Positions 9,105 through 16,615 of a stretch of DNA of 45,476 nt are shown here, in pieces. The position numbers and the translations under genes were made by a program. Below the pieces are notes generated by a model that did no database searches, was not told the DNA's origin, and saw nothing but the letters and a program-made list of their open reading frames with translations. Within the stretch, counting starts at the first letter, position 1; each line of letters opens with the position of its first letter. Source of the stretch: Bacteroidia bacterium (GTDB lineage Bacteria; Bacteroidota; Bacteroidia; SpSt-205); the NCBI GenBank assembly GCA_026413325.1, contig JANZYW010000011.1:1-45476 (forward strand). Reading direction: 5' to 3'.

Positions 9105-9691
9105 AATACCGACTTCACCGAACTCGAAAGGAGTGGATCGTCGTGGGGGAAAGAGTCCATTATGTGGGAGGGAATCTTCGTATCGCATGGGAGGAAGCTT
9201 TCCTTGCCTACGGACTCGAAGGACGACAATGGGGCACTGTCTTACTGGTGGGAATGGGTGCCAGTCTTATGCAGATAATCGCCCAAACGGCAACCCCTCC
9301 CTTGCCTCAGGTCACGGTTCTGGAGATAGATGCAGATATGCTGGCCCTTCAACAAGCCCACTATACTCTTCCTCTGACGTACTTTCCGCACATCGGAGAT
9401 GCTGCCTCTACCCTCCCTACGCTCTCACAGAAGTATGATGGCATTTTCGTCGATGCTTTCCAGGAAGATACTATCCCTGCCTCTCTTCTCTCCTCCTCTT
9501 TTGTAGAGGAACTGCACAGGCATCTCTCCCCGACAGGCTTGCTATTTTGGAATGTACTCTTGTCTGCCGAAGCGAAGGTGGTTGGGGAGCTCCTAAGGAA
9601 GGCATTTACAGCGGTGAGACAGTGGCGCTATCCTCCGCATATCTTCTGGGCGGCTGCCCATGATGAGGTAACCTTTCCCTTACCTTTCTAA
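9101..9691 (+). CDS. spermidine-synthase-like class I SAM methyltransferase fold protein
   Basis: The 196-residue protein is translationally coupled to smc (ATGA overlap). It has the Rossmann motif I LLVGMGAS (about 49-56), an acidic strand end VTVLEIDADM (motif II, about 72-81), HIGDAASTLP and the YDGIFVDAF motif typical of spermidine synthase-like proteins. The N-terminal beta-domain of true spermidine synthases is short here and substrate-binding residues cannot be assigned, so polyamine synthesis should not be assumed. It may be one of the many small SpeE-like methyltransferases of unknown substrate. Confidence 0.75.
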   Translation: MKYRLHRTRKEWIVVGERVHYVGGNLRIAWEEAFLAYGLEGRQWGTVLLVGMGASLMQIIAQTATPPLPQVTVLEIDADMLALQQAHYTLPLTYFPHIGDAASTLPTLSQKYDGIFVDAFQEDTIPASLLSSSFVEELHRHLSPTGLLFWNVLLSAEAKVVGELLRKAFTAVRQWRYPPHIFWAAAHDEVTFPLPF

Positions 9692-9736
9692 AGAGGAAAG
9701 CGTAGGTATCCATTGCTTTAGATCATCAAAAGTTAT

Positions 9737-9744
9737 TTACTTTG
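9737..9744 (+). promoter_or_regulatory. -7 promoter box of the porG-uppS-bamA operon
   Basis: TTACTTTG-CCGC-ATG: close to TAnnTTTG (second base T in place of A), 4 nt before the start codon. The CCGC spacer is the same as that before the acyl-CoA synthetase gene at 35677. Confidence 0.55.
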
Positions 9745-9748
9745 CCGC

Positions 9749-10609
9749 ATGCGATCATTTGGGCCGCGCCTGGTCGTCCTTTTTGTACTCAGTTCCTGCC
9801 TGTGGGCACAGCGAGGAGCTTATAAGAGCTACCTGGCTCTGGGCCCATCTGTGGGTATCACCAACTACAAGGGAGATTTAGATGATGATTTCACCCTTAA
9901 GTTCACGAAGCCAGGATTTGGGTTTAATTTATTCTACAACTTCAATCCACATCTTCGAGCTCGTATTGGCTTTGTACAGGGATGGATGGGTGCGGCAGAC
10001 TCGGTCAGCGTGGATGAGTTTCGAAAGTGGCGCAATCTCCATTTTCGTTCCCACTTGACGGAGTTTAGCTTACAGTTTCTGTACGAGTTTTTTGCTTCTC
10101 CGCGGCTGTATCGCTTTCGTCCCAGTTTTTCGCCCTTTATTTTCGCAGGTGTAGCGATCTTTAACTTCGATCCGAAGGCTCGCGCCAGCGATGGAAACTG
10201 GTACAGGCTTCAGCCTTTAGGTACCGAGGGACAGTTCCTTAACGATCCCACTCGTACCTATCCTAAGCCATATGCTTTGACACAGGTTTCTATTCCAATG
10301 GGGATAGGGGGGCGTTGGCGACTCGCAGATAGGTGGGATCTGTGGGTGGAGCTTGGGCTTCGTAAGACTTTCACGGATTACCTGGACGATGTAAGTGATC
10401 GATACCCTCCTCCCAATCTCATGTTGGCTCAAATGGGCCCTATAGCTGCCGAACTCTCTGATCGAAGTGGGTATCGAGCTCAAGGGAGTAGTGGCTTCGA
10501 AGCCAATGACGTGAGAGGATTCGTAAATCAGAAAGACTGGTATGTTTATACCGGTGTAAGCGTGACCTATATCATAGACCCTGGGGAGCGCTGCCCGAAG
10601 TTTCGCTAA
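9749..10609 (+). CDS. PorG-like (DUF6089) outer-membrane beta-barrel protein
   Basis: The 286-residue protein has a signal peptide (about 1-20, ending SSCLWAQ). A series of amphipathic beta strands with aromatic girdles follows, opening with the family-typical YLALGPSVGITNYKGDL, which fits a small outer-membrane barrel. In Porphyromonas the homologous PorG works with the T9SS and is encoded directly upstream of uppS, bamA, two skp genes and murI, exactly the order seen here. I assign it by this context plus strand pattern; sequence similarity cannot be measured here. Stop and the next start overlap as TAATG. Confidence 0.74.
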   Translation: MRSFGPRLVVLFVLSSCLWAQRGAYKSYLALGPSVGITNYKGDLDDDFTLKFTKPGFGFNLFYNFNPHLRARIGFVQGWMGAADSVSVDEFRKWRNLHFRSHLTEFSLQFLYEFFASPRLYRFRPSFSPFIFAGVAIFNFDPKARASDGNWYRLQPLGTEGQFLNDPTRTYPKPYALTQVSIPMGIGGRWRLADRWDLWVELGLRKTFTDYLDDVSDRYPPPNLMLAQMGPIAAELSDRSGYRAQGSSGFEANDVRGFVNQKDWYVYTGVSVTYIIDPGERCPKFR

Positions 10610-11346
10610 TGGAGAAAATTCTCAGGGAGCTTGATCCGAAGCGGATACCGCAGCATGTAGCGATCATCATGGATGGAAATGGGCGATGGGCCCAACGGCA
10701 AGGAAAAAGCCGACTTGAGGGCCACCGCTCTGCCATCCAAGCTGTGCGAGAGGCGGTAGAAAGCGCTGCGGAAATAGGGGTCCGCTACCTGACTTTGTAT
10801 GCTTTCTCTACGGAGAACTGGCATCGCCCTGCCGAAGAGGTTGAGGGTCTTATGCATCTCCTGAGCCAAGTTCTCGAAAGAGAAGAAGCGCAGCTTGTCC
10901 GAGATGGTGTGCGTCTACGGGTGATTGGTATGATGGAACGGCTGCCTTCTGCCGTTTCTCAGCGACTCCACAAAACTCAAGAAAAGACTCGATCTGGGGA
11001 CCGCCTTACCCTTGTGCTGGCGTTGAGCTATGGAGCGAGGCAAGACATTCTCCAGGCGGCCCAGCGCCTCGCTCTCGAGGTACAAAAAGGTTACCTTGCT
11101 CCCGAGGAGATAGAAGAAGCCACTTTTCGATCGTTTCTATCCACGCGGGATATACCTGACCCAGAACTGTTGATTCGCACCAGTGGGGAACAACGCATTA
11201 GTAACTTCCTCCTCTGGGAGTGTGCATACACTGAATTTGTATTCTTGCCTACCTTGTGGCCCGACTTTCGACGGGAACATTTCTATCAAGCGGTATGGGA
11301 ATATCAGCAGCGCGAGCGTCGATTTGGGCGGGTGCTTTCTTCTTAG
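10609..11346 (+). CDS. uppS: isoprenyl transferase (undecaprenyl diphosphate synthase)
   Basis: Cytosolic cis-prenyltransferase that makes the C55 lipid carrier precursor for peptidoglycan and O-antigen. 245 residues, normal length. Family motifs are HVAIIMDGNGRWAQ (16-29, catalytic Asp22), LTLYAFSTENWHRP, and near the end DPELLIRTSGEQRISNFLLW and the YTEFVF...WPDF stretch. Located between the PorG-like gene and bamA, which overlaps its 3' end by 52 nt. Confidence 0.96.
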   Translation: MEKILRELDPKRIPQHVAIIMDGNGRWAQRQGKSRLEGHRSAIQAVREAVESAAEIGVRYLTLYAFSTENWHRPAEEVEGLMHLLSQVLEREEAQLVRDGVRLRVIGMMERLPSAVSQRLHKTQEKTRSGDRLTLVLALSYGARQDILQAAQRLALEVQKGYLAPEEIEEATFRSFLSTRDIPDPELLIRTSGEQRISNFLLWECAYTEFVFLPTLWPDFRREHFYQAVWEYQQRERRFGRVLSS

Positions 11347-13769
11347 TGGGGTTTGCCCAAGAGCTCTCGCCTGCTACTGCCCGTGTAGTGGAGATCGCAG
11401 GTCTGCGTGTCGCAGGCACCCAATATCTGGACCCACAAGCGGTACTGATCGCCAGTGGTCTCTATCTGAGCCAAAAGATACGCATCCCTGGAGAAGATTT
11501 AGCCCTTGCGATTCAAAAACTCTGGAAGCAAGGTATCTTAGGGGATGTCCAAATATGGGCAGATAGCCTAACGGACGAGCGCGTATGGTTGGTTATCCAA
11601 GTCGAGGAACGACCTCGACTAAGTCGGTATACCATTCGAGGGGTCAATAAGTCTCAATCCAAAGAGCTCTCAGAAAAAATAGGCCTCGTTCGGGGGACGA
11701 TATTTACCGAAACGCAGCGCCTCAATGCCCAACGGGTGATTCGAAATTATCTTCAAAGCAAAGGGTACTATCAAGCGCAGGTTTCTACCCAGATCGATCC
11801 TGATACGGGAGCCCACACGGTTAAGGTACTTTTTCTCGTGAAAAGAGGACCTCGGGTGAAGATAGCCCACATAGATATACAAGGCTTACAAACAGTCTCC
11901 TCCTCTTGGGCTAAGCGTCAGCTCAAGGAAACAAAAGAACGCCGATTCTATCGCATCTGGAAGCGCTCTCGCTTCCAGCGCAATGAGTTTGAAAAAGATC
12001 AGGAAAAGCTCATCGCTGCGATGCGCAATAAGGGGTATAGGGATGCTCGCATCCTTTCGGATACGCTCTGGTTAGCCGGTCCGAAACAGCTTTACCTGAG
12101 GCTTCATCTCTACGAAGGGAGAAAGTACTATTTCAGGAACATCTCATGGGAAGGTAATTCCGTGCACGACTCTGCCGCACTGAGTCGTGTCTTAGGTATC
12201 AAGCGGGGAGAGGTATATAACCCCTCTCTTTTGGAGCGTCGTCTCCAGATGGATCCCAATGGCAATGACGTGGCTTCTTTATACCTGGATGATGGGTATC
12301 TCTTCTTTCGAGCTGAGCCCGTCGAACGCATCGTGGGGGAAGACTCTGTGGACCTGATTATACGAGTCTTTGAAGGCCCTCAGGCGACTATACGCCGCAT
12401 CTTGGTGGAGGGGAATGACCGTACCCGAGACCGGGTTATTCTCCGAGAGATACGGACCTTACCAGGGGATAAGTTTAGTCGCAGTGCGCTTATCCGCTCA
12501 CAACGAGAGCTGCTGGCATTGAACTACTTCGATCAGGAGAAGACAAATATCATTCCTTTACCAGAACCTTCGGAGGGCGTAGTGGACTTGAAATATGCCA
12601 TGGAGGAACGCCCCTCTGATCAGGTGTTTTTGCAGGGAGGATGGGGAGGTCGTATCCGAGACGCCTATGGAAATCCCATCGGGGGGGGGCTTATCTTGAC
12701 TGCTGGTCTGCGATTCAACAACTTTTCCTTTAGCCGTATCCCGAATAAGCGAGCTTGGCGTCCACTCCCCACAGGAGACGGCCAGCAGCTCGGCCTCCAG
12801 ATCCAGCTCAATGGACGAGGGTTTCAGAACTACGCTATCAACTTTTTAGATCCCTGGTTTGGCGGGAAAAAGCCCAATTCCCTGGGCTTTTCTGCCTACT
12901 ATTCCGTACAGAGGGCACTTTTCTCAGATTATTATCTGTCTATATTGGGTGTTTCTACCGATCTCGGACGACGTTTGCGTTTCCCGGATGATTTCTTTCG
13001 TAGCTATACTACGTTTGCGTATCGTTACTACACAGCTAAAAATGCATTCGCTCTTTTGGGGGATAGGGGAACGGCCTTCGTGAACATTCTTTCTCTGCGG
13101 CAGGCGATAGAGCGTACCAGTATTGATGCCCCCATCTATCCCCGCTCGGGTTCTTCGCTGGTGGTTTCACTGGAAGCGACTCCGCCGTGGTCTTATCTCC
13201 TCGGTCCCTCTTACAACGTAAGTCGAGATGCGCTTCGGCTCTTAGAGTTTCACAAGTGGCGAATGGATGCACAGTTTTACGTGCGTGTGGTAGGAAATAT
13301 GGTTTTAGCTCCTCGTTTTCGATTAGGATTGTTAGGTCGGTACAATCCCTCTGTGCCTTTTTCTCCCTTTGAGCGTTTTTTCGTGGGCGGGGATGGCATT
13401 CAGGGGTTCAATATCGATGGCCGAGAAATCATAGCCCTGCGAGGATATGCTTCTCCTTTCCTGGGGCCTGCTAACGGTTCTCTCGCATTTTCGAAGTTTA
13501 CACTGGAGCTGCGGCAGCCGATCTCCCTCAATCCCGCTGCGACGCTATGGGTGCATGCCTTCACAGAGGGAGGGAATGCGTGGGGTTCTCTGAAAGCATT
13601 CAACCCCTTGCAGCTTCGACGTTCTTTTGGTGTCGGGGTTCGCATATTTTTGCCCATGTTTGGGCTATTAGGAGTAGATTACGGGTATGGGCTTGACGAT
13701 GCGCGAGACCCGAATGGGCTCCCACTTGGAGGTAGCCGCTTTCATTTTATGATAGGCCAACAACTGTAA
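11295..13769 (+). CDS. bamA: outer-membrane protein assembly factor BamA (Omp85)
   Basis: Inserts beta-barrel proteins into the outer membrane. With ATG 11295 the protein is 824 residues and begins with a signal peptide (MGISAARASIWAGAFFLVGF). POTRA repeats follow over about residues 25-405 (for example VVEIAGLRVAGTQYL, VKIAHIDIQGL, TIRRILVEGNDRT), then the barrel, with the Omp85 motif region VGGDGIQGFNIDGRE and a terminal beta-strand ending FHFMIGQQL. An upstream GTG at 11256 would put 13 non-signal residues in front and overlap uppS further. Two chaperone genes of the OmpH/Skp family follow directly. Confidence 0.95.
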   Translation: MGISAARASIWAGAFFLVGFAQELSPATARVVEIAGLRVAGTQYLDPQAVLIASGLYLSQKIRIPGEDLALAIQKLWKQGILGDVQIWADSLTDERVWLVIQVEERPRLSRYTIRGVNKSQSKELSEKIGLVRGTIFTETQRLNAQRVIRNYLQSKGYYQAQVSTQIDPDTGAHTVKVLFLVKRGPRVKIAHIDIQGLQTVSSSWAKRQLKETKERRFYRIWKRSRFQRNEFEKDQEKLIAAMRNKGYRDARILSDTLWLAGPKQLYLRLHLYEGRKYYFRNISWEGNSVHDSAALSRVLGIKRGEVYNPSLLERRLQMDPNGNDVASLYLDDGYLFFRAEPVERIVGEDSVDLIIRVFEGPQATIRRILVEGNDRTRDRVILREIRTLPGDKFSRSALIRSQRELLALNYFDQEKTNIIPLPEPSEGVVDLKYAMEERPSDQVFLQGGWGGRIRDAYGNPIGGGLILTAGLRFNNFSFSRIPNKRAWRPLPTGDGQQLGLQIQLNGRGFQNYAINFLDPWFGGKKPNSLGFSAYYSVQRALFSDYYLSILGVSTDLGRRLRFPDDFFRSYTTFAYRYYTAKNAFALLGDRGTAFVNILSLRQAIERTSIDAPIYPRSGSSLVVSLEATPPWSYLLGPSYNVSRDALRLLEFHKWRMDAQFYVRVVGNMVLAPRFRLGLLGRYNPSVPFSPFERFFVGGDGIQGFNIDGREIIALRGYASPFLGPANGSLAFSKFTLELRQPISLNPAATLWVHAFTEGGNAWGSLKAFNPLQLRRSFGVGVRIFLPMFGLLGVDYGYGLDDARDPNGLPLGGSRFHFMIGQQL

Positions 13770-13772
13770 CGT

Positions 13773-14276
13773 ATGATACGCGTACTTGTCACAAGTGCAT
13801 TTTGGCTGGGGATACTCAGCGCACAGAAGGTCGGTTTCGTTGATAGCCAGGCGCTCTTAGAGCGTATGCCAGAGTACAAAGCTGCTGAGCAGGAGATAGA
13901 ACGTCTCACTCAGCAGTGGCAAAAAGAAATAGATGACCTCTATGCTCGGGTGGAACAGCTTTTCCAGCAGTATCGGGAGCAGGAACCCCTCATGTCTCCT
14001 GAGATGAAGCGGCGGAAACAGGAAGAAATCGAGTCGGAGGAGCGAAAGGCCCGCGAGCTACAGCGGAAACGCTTTGGGCCTAACGGCGACCTCTTTAAGC
14101 AGAGAGAAGAGAAAATGAAGCCTGTTTTAGACAGACTTCAGCAAGCTATCCAAGCAACCGCTCAAGAGAAAAAGTTTGCCATTGTTCTCGACCGCAGTGC
14201 GGGGGGAGTGGTGCTATATGGGGAAACCGGTTACGATCTCACAGAAGCCGTAGCCGCTCGACTGGGTTTACGGTAA
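13773..14276 (+). CDS. periplasmic chaperone, OmpH/Skp family (first copy)
   Basis: The 167-residue protein has a signal peptide (about 1-17, ending SAQ). The mature protein opens with KVGFVDSQALLERMPEY, the standard OmpH start, followed by a charged helical hairpin (about 35-130) that forms the tentacles of the Skp trimer, and ends with KKFAIVLDRSAGGVVLYGE. It keeps unfolded outer-membrane proteins soluble for BamA. It lies 3 nt after bamA. Confidence 0.9.
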   Translation: MIRVLVTSAFWLGILSAQKVGFVDSQALLERMPEYKAAEQEIERLTQQWQKEIDDLYARVEQLFQQYREQEPLMSPEMKRRKQEEIESEERKARELQRKRFGPNGDLFKQREEKMKPVLDRLQQAIQATAQEKKFAIVLDRSAGGVVLYGETGYDLTEAVAARLGLR

Positions 14277-14333
14277 AAACGGAGGAACATGGATTTTGGA
14301 TACAGGGAAAAGGTATACTCCAGTAGAAAGCCC

Positions 14334-14341
14334 TACCTTTG
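14334..14341 (+). promoter_or_regulatory. internal -7 promoter box before the second ompH gene
   Basis: TACCTTTG-GGTC-ATG: a perfect TAnnTTTG box 4 nt before ATG 14346. It both suggests an extra promoter inside the operon and decides which of several in-frame ATGs is the start. Confidence 0.6.
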
Positions 14342-14345
14342 GGTC

Positions 14346-14981
14346 ATGCAATGGTACATGCGGCTGATCGGATTAGCCGTGCTTTTTTCTTGCACACAGC
14401 CCGCCGTTTCCCCTGCACAGCCAGCGCACAAGTCGCTGCGCATCGGGTACACTAATCTGGAGTTAGTTCTGAGCTATCTCCCCGAAGCTCAACAAGTCGA
14501 ACAGCAGCTCCGCACCTACGAAAGGAAAGTCATCGAACAGCTCAACATCAAACAAAGCTACCTCCAAACAAAGGTAGAGGAGTATACAGAGCTTAAGCAA
14601 CAAGGTAAGCTCACGCCTGCGCAAGAAGAAGAGCGGCGAAAAGAAATCATGCGTCTGGATGAGGAGATCAAGCGATTCCAAGAAGAGTCTGAACAGAACT
14701 ACCTGAAAAAGAAGGCAGAGCTTCTCCAGCCGGTCATAGAGCGGCTTCAAAAAGCGATAGATGAGCTCGCAGCGGCAGAGGGGTATGATTATATCCTCAA
14801 TAACTCTAATTCAACAGGAGTTGCGTTTATCTTACATGGACCCAAAGGGGATGATGTGACTGAGCGGCTTCTCAAGCGACTGGGTATCGATACCAGTAAG
14901 ATACAGCGGCCTGATTCAGGGGGTGCGAGTAGCTCTACTGGTGCAGGTGGGGGTACCTCTTCTACTCCTCCGAAAAAGTGA
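14346..14981 (+). CDS. OmpH/Skp family chaperone, probable lipoprotein (second copy)
   Basis: The 211-residue protein starts at ATG 14346, placed by the promoter box 4 nt upstream. An ATG at 14289 also opens the frame but would put 19 polar residues before the export signal. The signal ends in the lipobox LFSC (Cys16), so this copy is probably membrane-anchored, unlike the first. The OmpH core starts at LRIGYTNLELVLSYLPEAQ, has a long charged helical pair, and ends with a low-complexity Gly/Ser/Thr tail (about 185-211). The stop overlaps murI as GTGA. Confidence 0.86.
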   Translation: MQWYMRLIGLAVLFSCTQPAVSPAQPAHKSLRIGYTNLELVLSYLPEAQQVEQQLRTYERKVIEQLNIKQSYLQTKVEEYTELKQQGKLTPAQEEERRKEIMRLDEEIKRFQEESEQNYLKKKAELLQPVIERLQKAIDELAAAEGYDYILNNSNSTGVAFILHGPKGDDVTERLLKRLGIDTSKIQRPDSGGASSSTGAGGGTSSTPPKK

Positions 14982-15769
14982 GGGTAGTCGGGGTCTTTGA
15001 CTCTGGATTAGGTGGACTGATTACAGCACGGCTTCTTACGGTTCGTGCTCCGGGCGTGGCTATCCACTATTACGGAGATACAGCACATTTACCGTATGGT
15101 GACAAATCTCCCGCTCAGATTCGCTCTTACGTTCGAGAAATAGTCCGTTTCTTGGTAGAGGCGGGTGCCGAATCGATAGCTATTGCTTGCAATACGGCCT
15201 CGGCTGTAGCGGTAGATGTCGCCCAAGCGGTAGCCGGTTCCTTGCCCGTTTTTGATGCGATTTCTCCTGCGCTCAAGCTCCTATCTTCCAAAACTTTCCC
15301 TGAACCTATTGGCGTGGTCGGAACTTACACTACGATTCGTTCGGGTATATATGGCGAGCATCTTCGAGCGAAAGGGTACGAAGTCAAAGAGCTGGCAACT
15401 CCTGTATTAGTTCCCCTTATTGAAGAAGGATGGGTAGACCACCCCGCCACAGAAGCGGCTCTGCGTACGTATTTGGATGCCTTAGGGGAGGTAGGTACGC
15501 TTCTTTTGGCATGTACCCACTATCCCCTACTTCTTTCACCTATTCGACGATATTACAGGGAGCGAGGGTGGAATGTATCGATTCTCAGCACGGCAGCCCT
15601 CCTGGCTGATGCAGTCGCAGAGGCGCTGGCTCCTCCTGTTTTGGGTTCAGCTGAAACTGCCTCTACCTTCTGGGTTTCAGATCTTTCTCCTCGTTTTCTT
15701 CAGCTTGCCGCTCATTTCTGGGGGGCCCCGTTAGAGCTGAGGGAATCTTCTGCAGTTATGCTTTCTTAG
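14978..15769 (+). CDS. murI: glutamate racemase
   Basis: Makes D-glutamate for peptidoglycan. 263 residues, starting at a GTG coupled to the previous gene. The family pattern is complete: VGVFDSGLGGL (4-14), YYGDTAHLPYGDKS, the first catalytic cysteine in IACNTAS (Cys71) and the second in LLACTHYPLL (Cys179). Last gene of the envelope operon; its 3' end overlaps the convergent beta-hydroxylase gene by 14 nt. Confidence 0.96.
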   Translation: MRVVGVFDSGLGGLITARLLTVRAPGVAIHYYGDTAHLPYGDKSPAQIRSYVREIVRFLVEAGAESIAIACNTASAVAVDVAQAVAGSLPVFDAISPALKLLSSKTFPEPIGVVGTYTTIRSGIYGEHLRAKGYEVKELATPVLVPLIEEGWVDHPATEAALRTYLDALGEVGTLLLACTHYPLLLSPIRRYYRERGWNVSILSTAALLADAVAEALAPPVLGSAETASTFWVSDLSPRFLQLAAHFWGAPLELRESSAVMLS

Positions 15770-16529
15770 GGGGCTTTTTGCCATAGAAGAGCTGTTCCCA
15801 CGCCTTTTCTCGTTCTGCAGCTTCTGTAATATAGGGGGTGAAATAGGCCATATTGAGGAGGAGCCAGTTCATGAGATTCGCGGGGAAGTATAAGGGGCGA
15901 ACGAAGTCCACGAAGAGGACGACTCGGATTCCGGAAGTGTTGTTGTGCACCTCGTGCTCGAAGCAGTCGTCAAAAATGAGAACCTTCCCTTCTTGCCAGG
16001 AGAGCTTTTGGTCATGTACGCGTATCCAGCAGTGTTCTCGGGGTTCTGGTACGATGAGGCCCAAGTGGAGACGCAATACGCCGTTATAGGGTCCCCTGTG
16101 GGGTGGGATGTACTTGCCTGGCTCCAGAATAGAAAAAAAAGCGGTTTTGATGCCAGGTATTCGACGAAGGAGACGAGTGGTTTCGGGGCAAGCCCGAGTA
16201 TTAGTTTCACTCCACCGTCCGTAGCCGCAAAACATGAAGGTTTTCCAGTTTTGGTCTTGAGTGATAGTCTGCACTTCAGGGGTTATTTCATGAAAAGCAG
16301 GAAGTTCATCCTTTCTTTCAAGAATTTTGTCTAACTCCCTGCGCACGACCTGCCAGTTCTCTTCCAGCTCGCGAGCCCAAGGGAAGAGGCGGACGTCGTA
16401 GACGGGAGGGTTCCCATGGACAGCGAGACGAACATTCCATTCTTCTACGAAATGGATGAGCTCCTGAGTAACTTTCTCACCGAAGGAGCGAGGCTGCTTC
16501 AGTGTTCCTCTGTACACTCGGCTGGCCAT
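15756..16529 (-). CDS. aspartyl/asparaginyl beta-hydroxylase family dioxygenase
   Basis: A 257-residue Fe(II)/2-oxoglutarate oxygenase of the AspH/LpxO type. The iron and co-substrate residues appear in PPHRGPYNGVLRLHLGL (first His ligand), FDDCFEHEVHNNTSG (second His ligand) and RVVLFVDFVRP (Arg for 2-oxoglutarate). The C-terminus has hydrophobic and aromatic segments that may sit at the membrane. Substrate unknown: bacterial relatives include lipid A hydroxylases (LpxO) and peptide hydroxylases. Transcribed alone from a perfect -7 box, divergent from the PhoD-like gene. Confidence 0.88.
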   Translation of the reverse strand: MASRVYRGTLKQPRSFGEKVTQELIHFVEEWNVRLAVHGNPPVYDVRLFPWARELEENWQVVRRELDKILERKDELPAFHEITPEVQTITQDQNWKTFMFCGYGRWSETNTRACPETTRLLRRIPGIKTAFFSILEPGKYIPPHRGPYNGVLRLHLGLIVPEPREHCWIRVHDQKLSWQEGKVLIFDDCFEHEVHNNTSGIRVVLFVDFVRPLYFPANLMNWLLLNMAYFTPYITEAAEREKAWEQLFYGKKPPKKA

Positions 16530-16533
16530 AGGG

Positions 16534-16541
16534 CAAAAGTA
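16534..16541 (-). promoter_or_regulatory. -7 promoter box of the beta-hydroxylase gene
   Basis: Minus strand TACTTTTG-CCCT-ATG, a perfect TAnnTTTG match ending 4 nt before the start codon. Confidence 0.72.
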
Positions 16542-16603
16542 TGTTATCTGCCAGTAAAGAAAGAGGGATAAGTCTCATTTATTGGGGTGGTAAGAAGTAG
16601 GAG

Positions 16604-16611
16604 TATATTTG
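16604..16611 (+). promoter_or_regulatory. -7 promoter box of the PhoD-like gene
   Basis: TATATTTG-CCCC-ATG, a perfect match 4 nt before the start. A TTG at 16582-16584 lies 19 nt upstream of the box, where the Bacteroidota -33 TTTG element is expected. Confidence 0.75.
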
Positions 16612-16615
16612 CCCC

